This document shows, piece by piece, positions 24,801-39,600 of a DNA stretch of 64,000 nt. The number at the start of each line of letters is the position of its first letter. Position 1 is the first letter of the stretch. The translations under genes and the position numbers were made by a program. Under the pieces are notes generated by a model. It saw only the letters and a list, made by a program, of their open reading frames with translations. It was not told where the DNA came from and made no database searches. The DNA is from Liolophura sinensis (lineage: Eukaryota > Mollusca > Polyplacophora > Chitonida > Chitonidae). The stretch lies in the NCBI RefSeq assembly GCF_032854445.1, contig NC_088301.1, forward strand, positions 44,883,116-44,947,115. The letters are read 5' to 3'.

Positions 24801-27800
24801 TTCTACATATAGCGACTTGAGTGAGTGGATGGTCCATTGGAGACCTCTCATAAAACTAACCATTTGACTGTCCACTTAAACTTACACACATGTCGGTAGA
24901 CATCTGGAAGTCTGAACTTTTAAGTAAATAATGTTTAAAACATGATTAATAACATGTTTATCATCCCAAGTAAGTATGTAAGTAAATAATGTTTAATAAC
25001 ATACAGCATACCGCAAAAAGTTGCATGAAGGGAAAACAGTCAAAAGAATGACTAACAGACATAAACATCATTTGGATGTTAGACATGTTCTTACCTTGGC
25101 CCTGCCAAACTTTTTGACCTTTTGGACAATTCTGAAAAGATAATCATTACACCATTTCAAACCAAAGTTTTATTGTAGGCTTACATGCAATTTGCTATCT
25201 GCCTGCTTAAAAAAATCAATGAACCAACAGAATGTGGTTTGCAAATAAAATGGACATACTGAATCAGTGGTGTACTGCCTGCCATCAGAGCAGCCTGCAC
25301 CTCAAGTCAGCCTGCCCTCACTGGAAAGGGCCTGCCTTCATGGCAGGTAATAGCCTTAATCTACATGCCCACAGCCAATGGTCGACAGAGCCAAACATTA
25401 CCAACTAAAATGCCTTCGACAGAAGGGATGACACAATGAAGCACAAGCATAACATATATTATATAAATTGATCATTCTCCTGTCTTGGTCATACTAGTTC
25501 AATTAAATTGAACGCTGAGGTCTATAATTTTCAACAATTTCTACTATTTACCTGCCTCAACGTTTAATCATCGGATTAAAAAGCCTGGTAGGTTCATTTC
25601 GCACTTTGCAGAATGGAAGTGGGCATTCAAATCCACTTTGAAATGCCAATTTCTGGTGTGCATTAAAGAGAATAGGACCTTTACTACCACTCCTATGAGC
25701 ATAAATCCATTCCTGAATCGAAATGTTGTTGGAAATCCACAGAAAGTCAAGACTTGCGGACATTATGTGCACATCTGCTTTGTTATCCATGTTTTCTGCA
25801 TGTGGCCTCAGATAAAATCCGGATTTTTGATGTACCCAATGCGTTGAGCGTGCACACCGTGATATTGAAAGACAAAAAGTCAATACCTCATCTCCTGCAA
25901 AGTGCCTACATTACGAATTAAGTATCCGAAATTGTTGAAAACAGATCTCAATGTTTAATTTAACTAAACTGTAGTCATACAACCCATTGCTATCAGATGA
26001 GAGAACCAATAGCTTCACCTTTGTTCGGATTTTTCACAGTAATGTTCATTAGAAAATGGTGCACGCCACAATATTGCAGCTTCTCACTAGCAACAGATTT
26101 GAAGTTAAAAATACAAACTCTCCAGTGCCCGGCTTCTCGTACTGGATGTATGCATCATGGTTACCGTACAGGGAACAAAGAAAATTTCCTCACCCACTGA
26201 CACTCCTGTGTGGTACGGGTACGTTTGTAGAGCACGTTTGCTGAAACGGGCATGCTACACAATCCTATAACATGGCCCAAAGCAATTTTTGCCTGCATTT
26301 GGCAGACAAAGACAAATTACCACGTGTCACCTGCAGAAAATTGGGTTTAAATCAACATCTTACCTGGAGCCATCTCCACACAATGAAGTCTTCTCCGTGG
26401 ATTGTTTGTGTCTCTACTCGAACTCGAGACTCGTGAAGTTCCACAAACTTAACAGCTTTATTCCAAATATACTGAAACTGTTTTCTGAAACGGAACAGCG
26501 ATGATAGTGCTGTAAAGTTCTCCCATCAAAATGGAGCTAAGGAAAGTTATAATCATACATCTAAAATAAGGACACCCACAGAAAGTTTCCTTGAATGATG
26601 ATAAATGTGCGATTTTTGCACTACAACTGTGCATTACATCACATATCTGGTTGAAGGACAGTAAGTTCACAAACACACATTCTTACTGTTGTCATACTGT
26701 ATGGGGGAAACTGAACCTTGGATGATAAACAATACTTCAAGAGGAAAACTTTCAGAAGTTAGTTCATGTCTACTGAAATCATCCACATATCTTAGCTTGA
26801 ATCAGAGATCTTATCTGACTGTAGGCAATGACAAATTGTTTATCAGATACCTCTGTGAAGGAGGGATAAGCGTATCACGGACATGTTGAATGCCAGGTAA
26901 GGTTTGTCATCCTCCTCATCATGAAGTGTTTCACAGTGAAGTTTTAAAACATCTGCACAATTATAATGAACAAATAAAAAAATATTATTACACAAAACAG
27001 GGATTTATCTTGTTTTTTCATCCAAATTTGTACATGTAAATAATACTCAAAGGGATACAAAGTAACATATACCACTTGTTATAATAATAATTCCAGTACT
27101 CGAATACCTAGCATGGTTTTTTTAGACTCGTGCTGCATCCTGCCCCTAAGTCAGCACCTGACCCCTTTTTGTCAGACATAATGTCAACAGACACGGAGTA
27201 GAAATTGCCACATTGTCCCTTTTTTCAGGAGTGTAGCTTTGTTACCAGTATTTTTTGATTTCTAGCTAGATGCCCCAGGCACTTACAAATAATCATCTCT
27301 AAAACGTGTCACTTTAAAATAAAGTGATTAAATCACTGACTATCCCATTCATCAAAACATTATACATGTACACTTACCAATGATCTTCTCCACCATATCA
27401 TAAACTAGCTTTTGTTCCACTTCCTGTCTTTTTACTCGATAGTGAACAACATAGATGGTGACACAGCCAGCAACTATCACTGCAAATAATAACGGTTAAC
27501 AATCATTGTCTACAAGCAATAACCTGCACTGAAAGATTTTTGTGCACTCTGATAGCATTAACTAACAACTGCCACAAATTGGAACCATACTTGAAGCCTT
27601 ATGAACTGCATACTCCGAACTGCTTTAATTAGGGTACATTTGGCTATAGGCCTGAATAAATTTTCATCTTGGAGAATGGTGTCATGTGCGATGGATTAAT
27701 ACAACGCTGTATTAATATTTTGATTTATTTGATTGGTGTTTTATGCCGTACTCAGAATATTTCACTTATACAACGGCAGTCAGCATATGGTGGGAGGAAA

Positions 27801-30800
27801 CCAAGCAGAGCCTGGAAAAACCCACGACCATCTGCAGGTTGCTGACAGACCTTCCGTTGATGACTTTTTTGTTTAAATTATTTTGTGCATTCTATTTCAA
27901 CATAAAATGCTTTCTCTTCACTTAGCATTGATAGAGCTAAGGTAAAATCAGTTCTATACTTATAATATTATACTTACAAAAGATGACGACGGCAAAAAGC
28001 CAAAAGAATCTGGTTGTAACTCTCTGATAGCCTTCAGAATGCGACAAGAGAGACTCATATAAGGAACTGTTGACTCAATAAACACAACTTTTATCTGCTT
28101 CTGACAATAATCTTGTGCCGATTCTGCACTGTCTTTCATTGCTCTGAAACAAGTTTAAAAAGAACCCAAGGAAAGGTGTGCTGATATATTATGTAACATT
28201 TAAAACCATCATCTTCCACAGAATAACAATGTAATAAACAGTTTGATCGTGAAATTATAATTTGCAAAGCAAGGAATCATGCTGAGACTATTGTATTTGG
28301 TGGTAGACAAATAAAGCCATGGAACAACCAAGTTATGTAAAACTTTAAAAGAGTTGCATTGGTTGGTCTCAAAAGTAGGACACTTCATCAACCGTTATAA
28401 TGGGTTAGTTGTTTTGGGGAAATTGCCTCCTTAATTGGATGTCACTAATAGTACCCACGCTATATACCCATCAGTGTTATATGACCAGTGTTTTAGTACC
28501 TGATATGCCAGTGTTGGTTATGAATCACGAGACTAGTCACAACATCTGTATACATCTCTCCCTGAAACAGTCACATTCAGAAAAGATGAGACTATTTAAG
28601 TGCAGTGTTGAAAAAAAAAAAAAAAAACAGAAATGAACCAAATATTTAGGCAAATAATGGGATTTATTTTTCTTTTTCTAAATGACTGAAAATTTACACC
28701 CAAAATCGAAATATTTCATGATTTCATTATTAATGGTTATGGAGTTCATAAGTGAAGAAAAATCAGGCTGGGGTCTAAGAGAAATAAAGGTACAAAACTG
28801 ACAGACTCCTGACAGCCTTATATTTTGAGATAATCCCATCTAATTTTAAGTACAGTTCATACCCAAACTTACACTCGATGAGTATAACTTGCCTGATCCT
28901 TACTTTTAGATTGATTAATTGGAGTTTCATCCTGTACTCAAGAATATTTCACTTAGATGAGCCACAGGAATTTCTTACTTTTAAATGATACATCTTCTGC
29001 TGTTCAAGGAAGTTCTGTATGAAGTCTGTCAGCTCTGATCTACTCATATTTCCTGTCTGCCGCTTCTCGCACTTGTAATCACCTGATAATCAGAAACATC
29101 TACATAAAATCCAACAGATCACTGATGTACACTTAACTATATTGACATAGAGGCTGACTACCATGTGTACTGGGAGTAAGCAATATCTCTAAAAGCAGCA
29201 AGTCTTCACATCACAGTTTAACTAGACATCAAAATTTTCTTAGAGGTAAACTTTAAAACAACAGTATCCGACCTTACTGCTGCTTCCTCACATAATACAT
29301 TAAAATATTGTAAATGACCTAAACTTTCGTCCGCGACTTGGTTACTCACTTTGCCTTCTTATCAGAGTTTTACAGATCTTTGAAACATGTTCTGGGCTTT
29401 GTTTAGACGGTAGAGTTGGATACCCCACTGGAAATGTTAAATATCAGCACCAAGACTAATGTTTTATGGCCTCTAATATGCAATCTTAGGGGGAATTTTT
29501 AAGTCAAATACTGCGATCCCGGAAACTGCAGAACTCACCCAGCCTCTGACTCAACTCATCATACAGAGGGCTGATGACTTTGAAAGCTAGATGAGACACT
29601 TCTTCTTCAAAACATGGCTTTTTCTTATTTTCTCCATTCTGAAAAACAATTAATTTACTTATTTGATTGGTGTTTATTTTAGGCTATGCACACCATATGT
29701 AACTATGGTACATGTTGCAACTCTTACGGATAATCACCACTACATATAACTCATTGTATATTAGTACATATTTACATCTACATGTAACTGATAGTGAATT
29801 ATATAATATTCACTGACTGCAATTTAGATATAGGCAATGGATATTCTGCAACATTAATGTATCTTTAAAGTTTTATAGTCAAGTTGTGACTAACTGAATT
29901 ACCTCATCACCCTTAGCCATAGCTCTCCGCCATTCTGTGCAAATCAACAAGTCATTGGCTGAAAAGAAAAAAAATAGTTATAAAAGCAAATTTGACTTCG
30001 CTACAGTGTCACCACTGTCAAACAGCTTTTCTTGTTCACTATTTCGGAAATACATATCTGTTGTATGGCAATCAAAACAGACAGTTCACCGTTTGTGCAT
30101 GTTCACCTCACTGATAACAGAATTACTCAGTGACTTCATACTAACCTGCTTTAGTATCATCCACAGGAATATCGCTGGACTCTTTCATACTAAGATAAAG
30201 AACGCTGAGTACAAGGAAAAACACTCCAACAATAACTAACAGAACCATTGAAATGTGTTGGTTATAGTTGACCTTCAGGCTCTGCTCCTTTGCCTTGAAC
30301 ACCCGCTGCAAACGTTGATCCTCTGCCATTTTTTCAGCAGAAACATGACTTGGTCTTGATGAGTTAAGTTGCTGACGTATTACAGATGCTGATGAATTTT
30401 GTTTATATAATGGAGAGTTGTCAAAAGTTGGACTGTGATTTTCAGAAGTCCTGTGCCATGATTCTCTAACAGGAGTGCTTGTGCTGAATGGGGAAGTGCT
30501 TGAATTGTTTTTTTCATTGAAGAATTCTCCTTTGAACCTCGATTACGCAACCAATTTGTCCCGAAGCTGCCTGTTTCACTGTTCAAGTTTTGATTGTCAC
30601 TTTCATCCAAGTTGAATGATGTATTTATACCGCGGCTCTCAGCAACATAAGTGCTATCATCTGCAACATCTGAATCTGAGGAGTCAAACTCAACTGGCTT
30701 AGACCTACTATTATAGTTCGTATTTCTGTTCCATGGTGAGAATATCGACCTGCCAAGGTTACCTAGCTCTATACCCAGAACGGTTGCAGTTTGTCCCGTT

Positions 30801-31294
30801 TGTGATTCAACTGATACAGCTGGAGAACTTGGCGATGCGGACCGTCTTCCACTTGACAAAAATGGTGCATGCAGTTGATTAGGGTTGGACGAGATCACGT
30901 TAGATTCGTGTTTTACACTATTAAGAACAGGACTGCCTGCTGCATTTTTAACACCATCAACTACACCAGACAATCGAGTTGACGCACGTCGACCTGCTGG
31001 TTTCAGTTTCTTTCTACCTGTAACTCTTGCTTGACTATCAGGATCCCCGACATCGCTTTCATCGGAACTAAAACTGGCTATCGCACTTCTGGGAGATCGC
31101 GTGCCTCGTCGAGGTCTGCTTACCGTTGTCGGACGTTTAAATACTTCTGATTGTTCCTTTTCAGCTTTTACCCGCAGGTGGTTAAGCTTTTTTATGAGCA
31201 CTCCACGTTTTGCGGCCTTTATCGGAAGTTTTACTGTCTCTCCATGCGTTCGAAGTTCCCTTGCAAGCTCTTCGTCTGTTAAGTTGTCCGCCAT
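21897..31294 (-). CDS. LEMD3: LEM-domain inner nuclear membrane protein, LEMD3/MAN1
   Basis: Inner-nuclear-membrane protein that binds chromatin through its LEM domain and, in animals, restrains SMAD signalling through its C-terminal RRM-like domain. Exons: 30146-31294, 29903-29958, 29539-29638, 29350-29427, 28979-29082, 28500-28561, 27978-28143, 27378-27479, 26851-26952, 26364-26484, 25095-25131, 23673-23754, 23320-23422, 22417-22495, 21897-22048. The LEM domain is residues 5-45 ([15 protein letters not shown]…LIKKLNHLR), followed by a Ser-rich linker, TM1 (about 345-368), a Cys-bearing MSC domain, TM2 (exons 7-8), YDMVEKIID, a short linker with KVWQGQ, and a C-terminal RRM ([39 protein letters not shown]). 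The whole architecture matches MAN1. Three sites need one more base to keep the frame: T7 run 30508-30514 in exon 1, about 28020 in exon 7, and about 26882 in exon 9. Assembly error is the simplest explanation. Confidence 0.93.
22578..22696 (+). repeat. Short dispersed repeat with inverted ends (copy 2)
   Basis: Begins CAGTTTCATGAAG and ends CATGCTCCATGAAAC, an inverted terminal pair of about 10 bp. The internal blocks ACCATGACAACATATG and AAAATGCACTTTCC match the copy at 19821-19934. It lies in LEMD3 intron 14 (between exons 14 and 13). Confidence 0.65.
24552..24772 (-). mobile_element. tRNA-derived SINE, family 1
   Basis: Reverse-complement copy with tail (AAGTGTTTTACACCGTTCTC), GGTGGGAGGAAACCAG, AAACCCCTAACCATCTG, GGCTCCTGGGTCATTCC and the head TGTGCCAGCGTGGCC. 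It has several small internal deletions. Lies in an intron of LEMD3. Confidence 0.85.
27721..27858 (-). mobile_element. SINE family 1, 3' half
   Basis: Tail and central block only: TTTGATTGGTGTTTTATGCC, ATATTTCACTTATACAACGG, GGTGGGAGGAAACC, CCCACGACCATCTGCAGG. It stops at CAGACCTTCCG, so the tRNA-like head is missing, typical of 5'-truncated insertion. Lies in a LEMD3 intron. Confidence 0.85.
28911..28964 (-). mobile_element. SINE family 1, tail fragment
   Basis: About 54 bp: GATTGATTAATTGGAGTTTC, then TGTACTCAAGAATATTTCAC. It matches the last 50 bp of the family 1 consensus. A similar scrap, TTACTTATTTGATTGGTGTT, lies at 29655-29674. Both are in LEMD3 introns. Confidence 0.65.
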
Positions 31295-33133
31295 GATAGA
31301 CGCAAATCCTAGACCGGAAGTTGTAAAGTAAACGCATGCCCACGAATATCGTCAGGGGCTCCCTACCCAGTACTCACAGGGGTACACATCGACCGGTTTC
31401 GTTTTGGTCTTGATTTCATGATTAATAAATTAATAAATGATTAAACAAACAAATAAATAAATAAATAAACCAAAATTTAAAGCCAAACAAGAACCAGAAT
31501 TTTAATGTCACTTCCTTTTATTTTATTTGTGTATATTTTAACAGCATTCTGACTTATAACTTTTGTACATTTTATTATAATTGGTGATAGGCTAATTTAA
31601 GAGGAAACTTAACTTCCTAATATCAATTTGTTGATCGGCACTAGCATGGGCATACACGACATAGCGTTCAACACACGCTTTTCCGTATAGCAATATTCCT
31701 AGCTAGAGGGATATTAAATACGTGCGTAATTCGGTCATTGGCCATGGAAACCCGTCGGATGGTGATGCTATATCTTCCCGCTCTTCGCGAGGATACGTGC
31801 GAGGTCGAATCCCATCGAATCACGCACAAATATGCTACCGTCCTCGTGTCGCGTCTCGCTAGGCGCGAGTATGATCACTCGCGGCCCAAGGACAGAATAC
31901 CACTTACTTTCTCGTGTTGTGGTTCACAGTTGCATGGCCGGCTTGAGTTTGAATTGGTTGAGCTGAGCATCCCAACCAGATTAATTCACGTGCATGCAAA
32001 AAACCAGGCACGCAGTGCATATAGGCCTAAATGTCCGTGTGTTTTGACGAATTATCATACCACGCTCCGTCACGAACGTCGTATGTATGTACACCGTTTC
32101 TAGTTCTTTAGTGCATTGCATTGGACGTTATGTTGGAATTTGGTCGGCGGTTATTAACCGTGAACGTAAACTGTGGTAGACCTTTGGTAAACGAATGACT
32201 GTTTAGAGGCCTACGTGCATGAAGAACCAAAAGTCGTTAGTTACAAATGCATTTCTTGCTATCTTAAAGGCCAGAACTTCCGGGGACTATAGGCGTAGGC
32301 CTGCGCCAAAACTATATATGGCGTGGCCAGACTTCACACCACGAGTTTAGTTACAACCAAAAATCGCCTAAAAAGCGTGTCGATCCTGCTATTTAAAAGG
32401 CTAAAACTGGACTATACAGTGGCGTAGAAAGTCAAAAAGGGGGGGGGGGGCGAGTCCTTTCACTTTTAAAAGGGGAGGAGGGGCAGCATATATCCTTACA
32501 TATACATATGCCACATAGGTATATATACACCTACATACACACATAGCGCAGTATCCACTAAATATTAAGGTGCCTGTCTATTGAAGGAAGTCATATTTCT
32601 AATATACCATGTACTTTCTCCTATATTAACTTGAGTTATCTGTTATTTACAACAAAAGGCTAACCTTGTAAAGCGCTCAATAACCTGTATGTGTTTACGA
32701 ATGTGAGATCTGATTCATTCTCGTCTCGCGTCCTGGCTTAGTATAATCACATAGTCCTACCATTCAGTGGTGTTGACAGTGAGAAAATAAAGGCCAGACC
32801 AAATCGAGAATATATATATACGCCAATGGTTGACATGTTAAAGACCTTCTGATAGCATTTACCTACACGCTGATACACATGTCGGACAACCTAGTAATGG
32901 TGACACAGATCAGTGGTTTACATGCGTGGTTATGTTGAGCAAGTATATAGCATTAACACATGTACAGGTGGGGTGATTTTTGCCGGCAAAAGATCTTAAG
33001 CGTGTATATACTTAGTTTCGACAGCTATATGTAATCTACACTCCATAGAAATGGTACATAAAGTTGATTACCGGCCAATCCATTGCTGGTAACCAACCGG
33101 CCATATGGTATATGCTATACTCATTTTACAATA
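31295..33133. promoter_or_regulatory. Divergent intergenic region between LEMD3 and the gene at 33134
   Basis: It separates two genes pointing away from each other by about 1.84 kb. A consensus ETS box ACCGGAAGT lies at about 31312-31320, just upstream of the LEMD3 start codon. The stretch 31738-32100 is CpG-richer than its surroundings and open in one frame, but I see no domain in it. A (TAAA)n run is at 31440-31468 and a G-run at about 32441-32450. Confidence 0.45.
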
Positions 33134-35229
33134 ATGGACGCCTATAACAGCTTGAATACTGTAAGAATCTACAACCGCCAAAGATCCTCCCTAACAAAGA
33201 AACCATGGGCTACAAGAGTGGCGAAGACCACAACCTCTTGGAAAAACAACATTAACTTCAACTGCCGACAAGACCAGGTAACAAGTCTGTTGTCAATTTG
33301 ATCTTACTGATGAGATCTTCATACCGATGGCTTATATCCACGCCATACGATTTAACAACGTACACTATAAATGGCTATAACGTCTGTGTGGATACCTTCA
33401 TACAAATACATAGGCTATATGTTATCAGTGTAATTCACCATTAACTAATATTTGAAAGACTATATAGCCTACCTTACGCAACACGTATAATTTTATAAGT
33501 GGGTATGGCTCGTGTATATAGTGATTACAGTATTCAGTGACTGCATCGTATTTGTGGTAGTGTATAAGTAGCCTTATAACAATTAAACGGACACAGCTAT
33601 GCAGTTTATCTTGTGCCGATACAGAAAGCACAACGTTCTTTGTTTGATGTAGGAAAGGTTTGGGACTCCAACAGGGAGCCAAGTCGTTATTCCTGCAAAC
33701 AGGAGACTCTTCGGCTGCATACAGTGCGTACTGCTTCCGTGTCCAGCAATCACCAAAGAACCGGAAGTGGAGAAGAAACGACTCGAGGCTAAATATACTG
33801 GAAGCCCTCTCCGATACATAGGACGCCTTGTGCCAATTGATTGCAACGTGTATGAATCAACATCAAGTAATGAGATTTATCTCTTGTATGAAAGTATTTT
33901 GTTCGTTGTAACGAAGTCGTATAAAGATTTAAGAACTCGTGGACTACAAACTCGCCTTGGAAATCTGGAGTACTACGATTACCTAGGGTTGATGGACGGA
34001 AAGAAGGCTAGGCCGCTGCCTCAAGGACAAGCCAAGGTATTTGAATGCATATTTTTCTGTCGTTCGAGTGTTAAACTGTAATGAAGACCGGTTATTTCAG
34101 TTTATATTTGGTGTATATATCATGTATTTATATTTGGTAAACGCGATTATCGAGCTACAGCCTGTATGCATGCAAATATTTTTATTTCATTTTTCCGCTT
34201 TCAGTTTCCAAAATTGTCGGCTGCTGCAACTTTCTCCGAGGGTATGTATTTTACTGATGTACACGCATTATATATTGCCGTGCTTGTAATTTGCCCTTAC
34301 ATAACAACACACAACCGTATGTTTATTCTAATAACTAATTATTCTAATAACTGATTAAGAAAACTACACACCAGTACATGCATCTGTATTTAGAACCGCC
34401 ATTCTGTTTCTGTTTGAACCAAAAAGACTACAGCATTCAGATTTAGCGCACTTTGATCACACTATAAGAAGTAGGCTTATAGCCTAATAGGCTAATAGGC
34501 TATAGGTTTTTGGGCTCAGCATGTATATAGGTCTTATCCTGTTTGAAGGCCGTAGGCAACATCGAGTATGCAAGGGTTTAATGACTGAAAACCTCAAGTT
34601 GCCTGGAGCTAAACCCTAAAGAGATCAAATGAGATCGCATTATGTTCTGCTTATCTTATTCCGCTATAATGACAGGCCAATCAAATTAAACGCACATAAT
34701 CTCCTTACATTCACTTTATAGAGGTCGATAACTGCACACTGATCCTGACATATATTAATTCTGTTCAGACAAGGGTAGATAAGTATCCATGTTAATATAT
34801 ATATATATATATGAGTCATATGCATGGCCCGGTCGCTGTGAGTTCAAGTCCAGCTCATGCTGGCTTCCTCTCCGGTCGTACGTGGGAAGGACAGTCAGCA
34901 ACCTGCGGATGGCCATGGGTTTCCACCGGGCTCTGCCCGGTTTCCTCCCACCATATTGCTGGCCGCCGTTGTATAAGTGAAATATTCTTGAGTACGGCGT
35001 AAAACGCCAATCAAATAATAATCAAATGAAATATCCATGGCCTGTCTTGTAAATGTACATATAAAACAGCCACGTGTCCTATAAATCACGACCCTAATTA
35101 CTTACAGATATGCACGTAATTAATTACAGATTTACGGTAATATAGACATTTGTTATACTTTTGTTTCTTTTGCATGTAGATACTTTCCTGGACCTGTACC
35201 GTACCTTGGACATCGCTGTTAACATGTGA
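33134..35229 (+). CDS. Unrecognised 204-residue protein, four exons
   Basis: Exons 33134-33277, 33653-34036, 34205-34241 and 35180-35229 join with consistent phases (0, 0, 1) at canonical GT-AG sites. The first ATG is in good context (AATAATGG) and the stop is TGA. The protein is basic at its N-terminus (RIYNRQRSSLTKKPWATRVA), with no signal peptide or TM helix. The middle is compact and hydrophobic in patches (PLRYIGRLVPIDCNVYES, EIYLLYESILFVVTKSYKD), followed by NLEYYDYLGLMDGKKARPLP and the C-terminus TFLDLYRTLDIAVNM. I do not recognise a domain and assign no function. AATAAA at about 35358 could end the transcript. The ordered codon structure over four exons makes a real gene likely; further 5' non-coding exons are possible. 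Confidence 0.75.
34797..34812. repeat. Short (AT)n microsatellite
   Basis: Eight AT units directly before the SINE at 34824, in intron 3 of the gene at 33134-35229. Confidence 0.85.
34824..35026 (+). mobile_element. tRNA-derived SINE, family 1
   Basis: Starts in the head at GCCCGGTCGCTGTGAGTTCA and has GTCCAGCTCATGCTGGCTTC, GGTTTCCACCGGGCTCTGCC, CACCATATTGCTGGCCGCCG and the complete tail GAGTACGGCGTAAAACGCCA followed by ATCAAATAATAATCAAAT. The 5' tRNA-like end is missing. Little divergence from the family suggests a young copy. Confidence 0.9.
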
Positions 35230-36609
<1,380 letters not shown>

Positions 36610-39600
36610 TTACGACTCGTCCGATTTCTCTGTGATATGGTACAAACGCAAGGAGTTTTCTGGAGGAACAATTTCGGAGGAGCCAGCCACTGATTCAGAT
36701 TCTGTCTTTCCACCAGCGTTTGTGTTACGTCCATTTATGTAAATTTCGTTGGAAGTGGTGGATTTGGGTGACTCTCGTGCCACGCTTCCATTCGGCGCTC
36801 GTGTCTTTTTCGTCTTATCCACGGTGCTGTACATCGCTGAGATCTCCTCTGGAGTTGGCCGTGGCGGAGCGCGCCTTTCTGGTCTGGCAGGGCGGACGTT
36901 GTCCTCGATGGTGGCGTATGGGTCTACAACATTTTCTAGTGTGAAGGCATTGATCATGCCATTCAGTCGATCCATACGTCCGCGATGTTCACGGCTCCAA
37001 TCTTTCTGTCGAAGATCTGTTGGGATGGAATCCTGTGGGGAAAAATCCAAAAATAATTGTACATTCAGTCAAATGGTTAACCCTCCCCAACCCTAAAAAA
37101 TAACAAACAAAGGGTTGTTAAATATTTATCATCATTTGAGCTGAATTAAATTCATCGCTTCGAACTTCACTCGCATTCGCCACCATCCACGACAGGTCAT
37201 CGTTATAATAACTCAGCTCATTGCACTACGGGCATTTAGGCCTACTATAACTGTCCAAAGTTTTCAAGAGTAGAGAAAATCAAGACTGATTTGTCTTACC
37301 AGATTGTCGTTTGGATCCCTTTGATATGCCTCATTGATCCTTGGATTAATAGTAAACCGTCTGTTAAAAGAGATAACGTATGTGATCACAATTATCTTGG
37401 CAAAAGTATTCTGAATAAATGATGCTATTATACATATACTATAATGCACAGTAAAGTGCACACTTATTCACTCATATACAGAAAAACACTAAAAAACGCA
37501 TATTATACGAAAAGTATACTGGAAGTAAAGGATGAAGTAGATGCAAATTGACCAATGGTGTATCTTTTTTTAACCTTAACACTGTAGAATAAAAGTCGAT
37601 AAACAGCGTTTCTCCTTTCTCTTTCCCATACACCATTGTTGACCGGTAATGTATAGGCCTACATGACTAAACGTCATTCAATGCACTGTAAACATGCAGT
37701 TATTGACATAAGACCTGCTATCAGTCTCTACAGGACCGTTTAATGCGTTTACGAGCTTTATAAACCTATATTAATTATTATTACCCAAACAACCTTGAAC
37801 AAAAGTGGCCAAGATCGCCGGGTTTAAATAGGGTTCTTCCCATCACGAATTACAGGTGTGGTACACGTTTACTTGTAGAATTTCGCCGGTTTACTCCCAC
37901 TACAATGATGGTCGCCGTCGTATAAGTGAAATATCCTTGAGTACGGCGTAAAACATCAATCAAACAAAATATATGATAAATAAATCCAAGAGATAGAGCA
38001 TTATCAAGTATACGGATTGAGGGACACCACAACAACACCCCTATAGGCCAATATGGGTGGACGGTTAAAAAGCATACAGCAGTCCAGAAAAAATGATTTT
38101 ACATCATAACTACGTATTGTGTAGCTTTTCCCTCGAGATGTACACAATATTAATGGACTACATACGCACCTTGATTTGTCCTTTTTCCTACTGACACAAC
38201 AAAAGTAAATGGACACTAGAATGATGGCGGTTAGTAAAGCACCCCCTAAAAATGCACCAATGACTGCGCCGATTAAAACACTTCTGGCCACCTGATGTGC
38301 CGCAGCAGTCTTTGGTGTGTTAGGCTCTGGCGTTGTGCTCAACGGGCGACGTGTGGGCAGTATATCTGAAAAATATACCTTAGTGGTATACCGTACTCTG
38401 ACTGCCTGGTTCATGACATATTGTCTGGTTCAATAAATAACCATATGAATATCAAAAAAGGGCGAAGATGAAAATCACGTATTTGTATTTTACAAGTAGT
38501 CTTAAAGACACGATAAACCCTCTTAAACAAAATTCCGTATTATGTTTCGTTTAGCCAAAAATATTGATGCGGGTACTCACTCTGTGCGGGTGATGCAAAA
38601 GCGATGACAAAACGAATATTGATTCGTGGTGAGTGTGTTATGGAGTGCGGCAGAGGGGTTGTTGGGCAAATGGCCAACGAAGCTTATATATGAGATGTAA
38701 AACAATGGACAGGGAAGGACAAATCTAGGTCTGTACTGAATCTACCAAGACAATATATATACCTTCAGCTGTATATTTTAGTAGAATTATCTCATTTATC
38801 CCTGTTTTGTATGTGAATTTTGTATGTGAGTGGGTCCCTATTGGACAATTTACAAATGAATCAGTGAAGTAATCACTAACTTCGGGGATAGCACAAGGCG
38901 TTGGTATTGGCTGTCTGTGAGACGACTGCTTGGAGGTACCGGTACAGACGCTGTAGCTCTCGAGACGCTGTTGGATCGGGCACTACATCCATGGAATAGC
39001 TTGGGGCTACGAACAGAACCAAGGCAGTTAATATACTGGAATGACCAATAAACTGCAAGCGGTATAGAAAGGGTGCGATTAACTCTAAACTACTTATCAA
39101 AGTATAGTTTTAATATGTCCATAAAACGAGGGGACATATCCCTTCTGCGTGATCAGAATCTCTTTAACGGAATGTAAATTACCAAGTCAAATACAAGGTA
39201 TCATGTATATATGGCACCTTTCGAAAGCACGCGCGGTAAAGTAAAAACATGACATATACAAGAAGCTGGACTCATACGCACATGTAGACTTACATCACAT
39301 ACACACGACACGTACAAATGTATTGGAAGGGGAGATAACTCTACGCATCAGGCAGTTAAGAGCCAAATGATAAGGATGGAGAAAGACGGACTTACTTCCT
39401 CATATTGTAAAAAAAAAATGTTTTGTATTACAGCCGCTGTTGAAAGTCTGTGAGGATAACACGGAAACAACAGTTTTCTGTCATAACTGCCTTACTCGAC
39501 GTCATATCTGCCTGATTCATCGTCACATAAGGAATATTTTGATGTCACAAAGATTCTGTTTCTCTTCACTTGCATGCAGTTGTTACATAAAGTCGTTTGA

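Noticed and set aside
30500-30516. A programmed -1 frameshift on AAAAAAAC in LEMD3
   Set aside because: The sequence could slip in principle, but two further breaks in the same gene without such a site, and one in SLC25A3, make a base-calling or assembly cause more economical.
31738-32103. 121-codon plus-strand open frame with CpG-rich sequence and a GGTCGAATCCC block that looks like a tRNA box B
   Set aside because: No fitting box A or acceptor stem could be drawn around the block, and the translation has no domain, splice partners or regular composition. Treated as promoter-side sequence.
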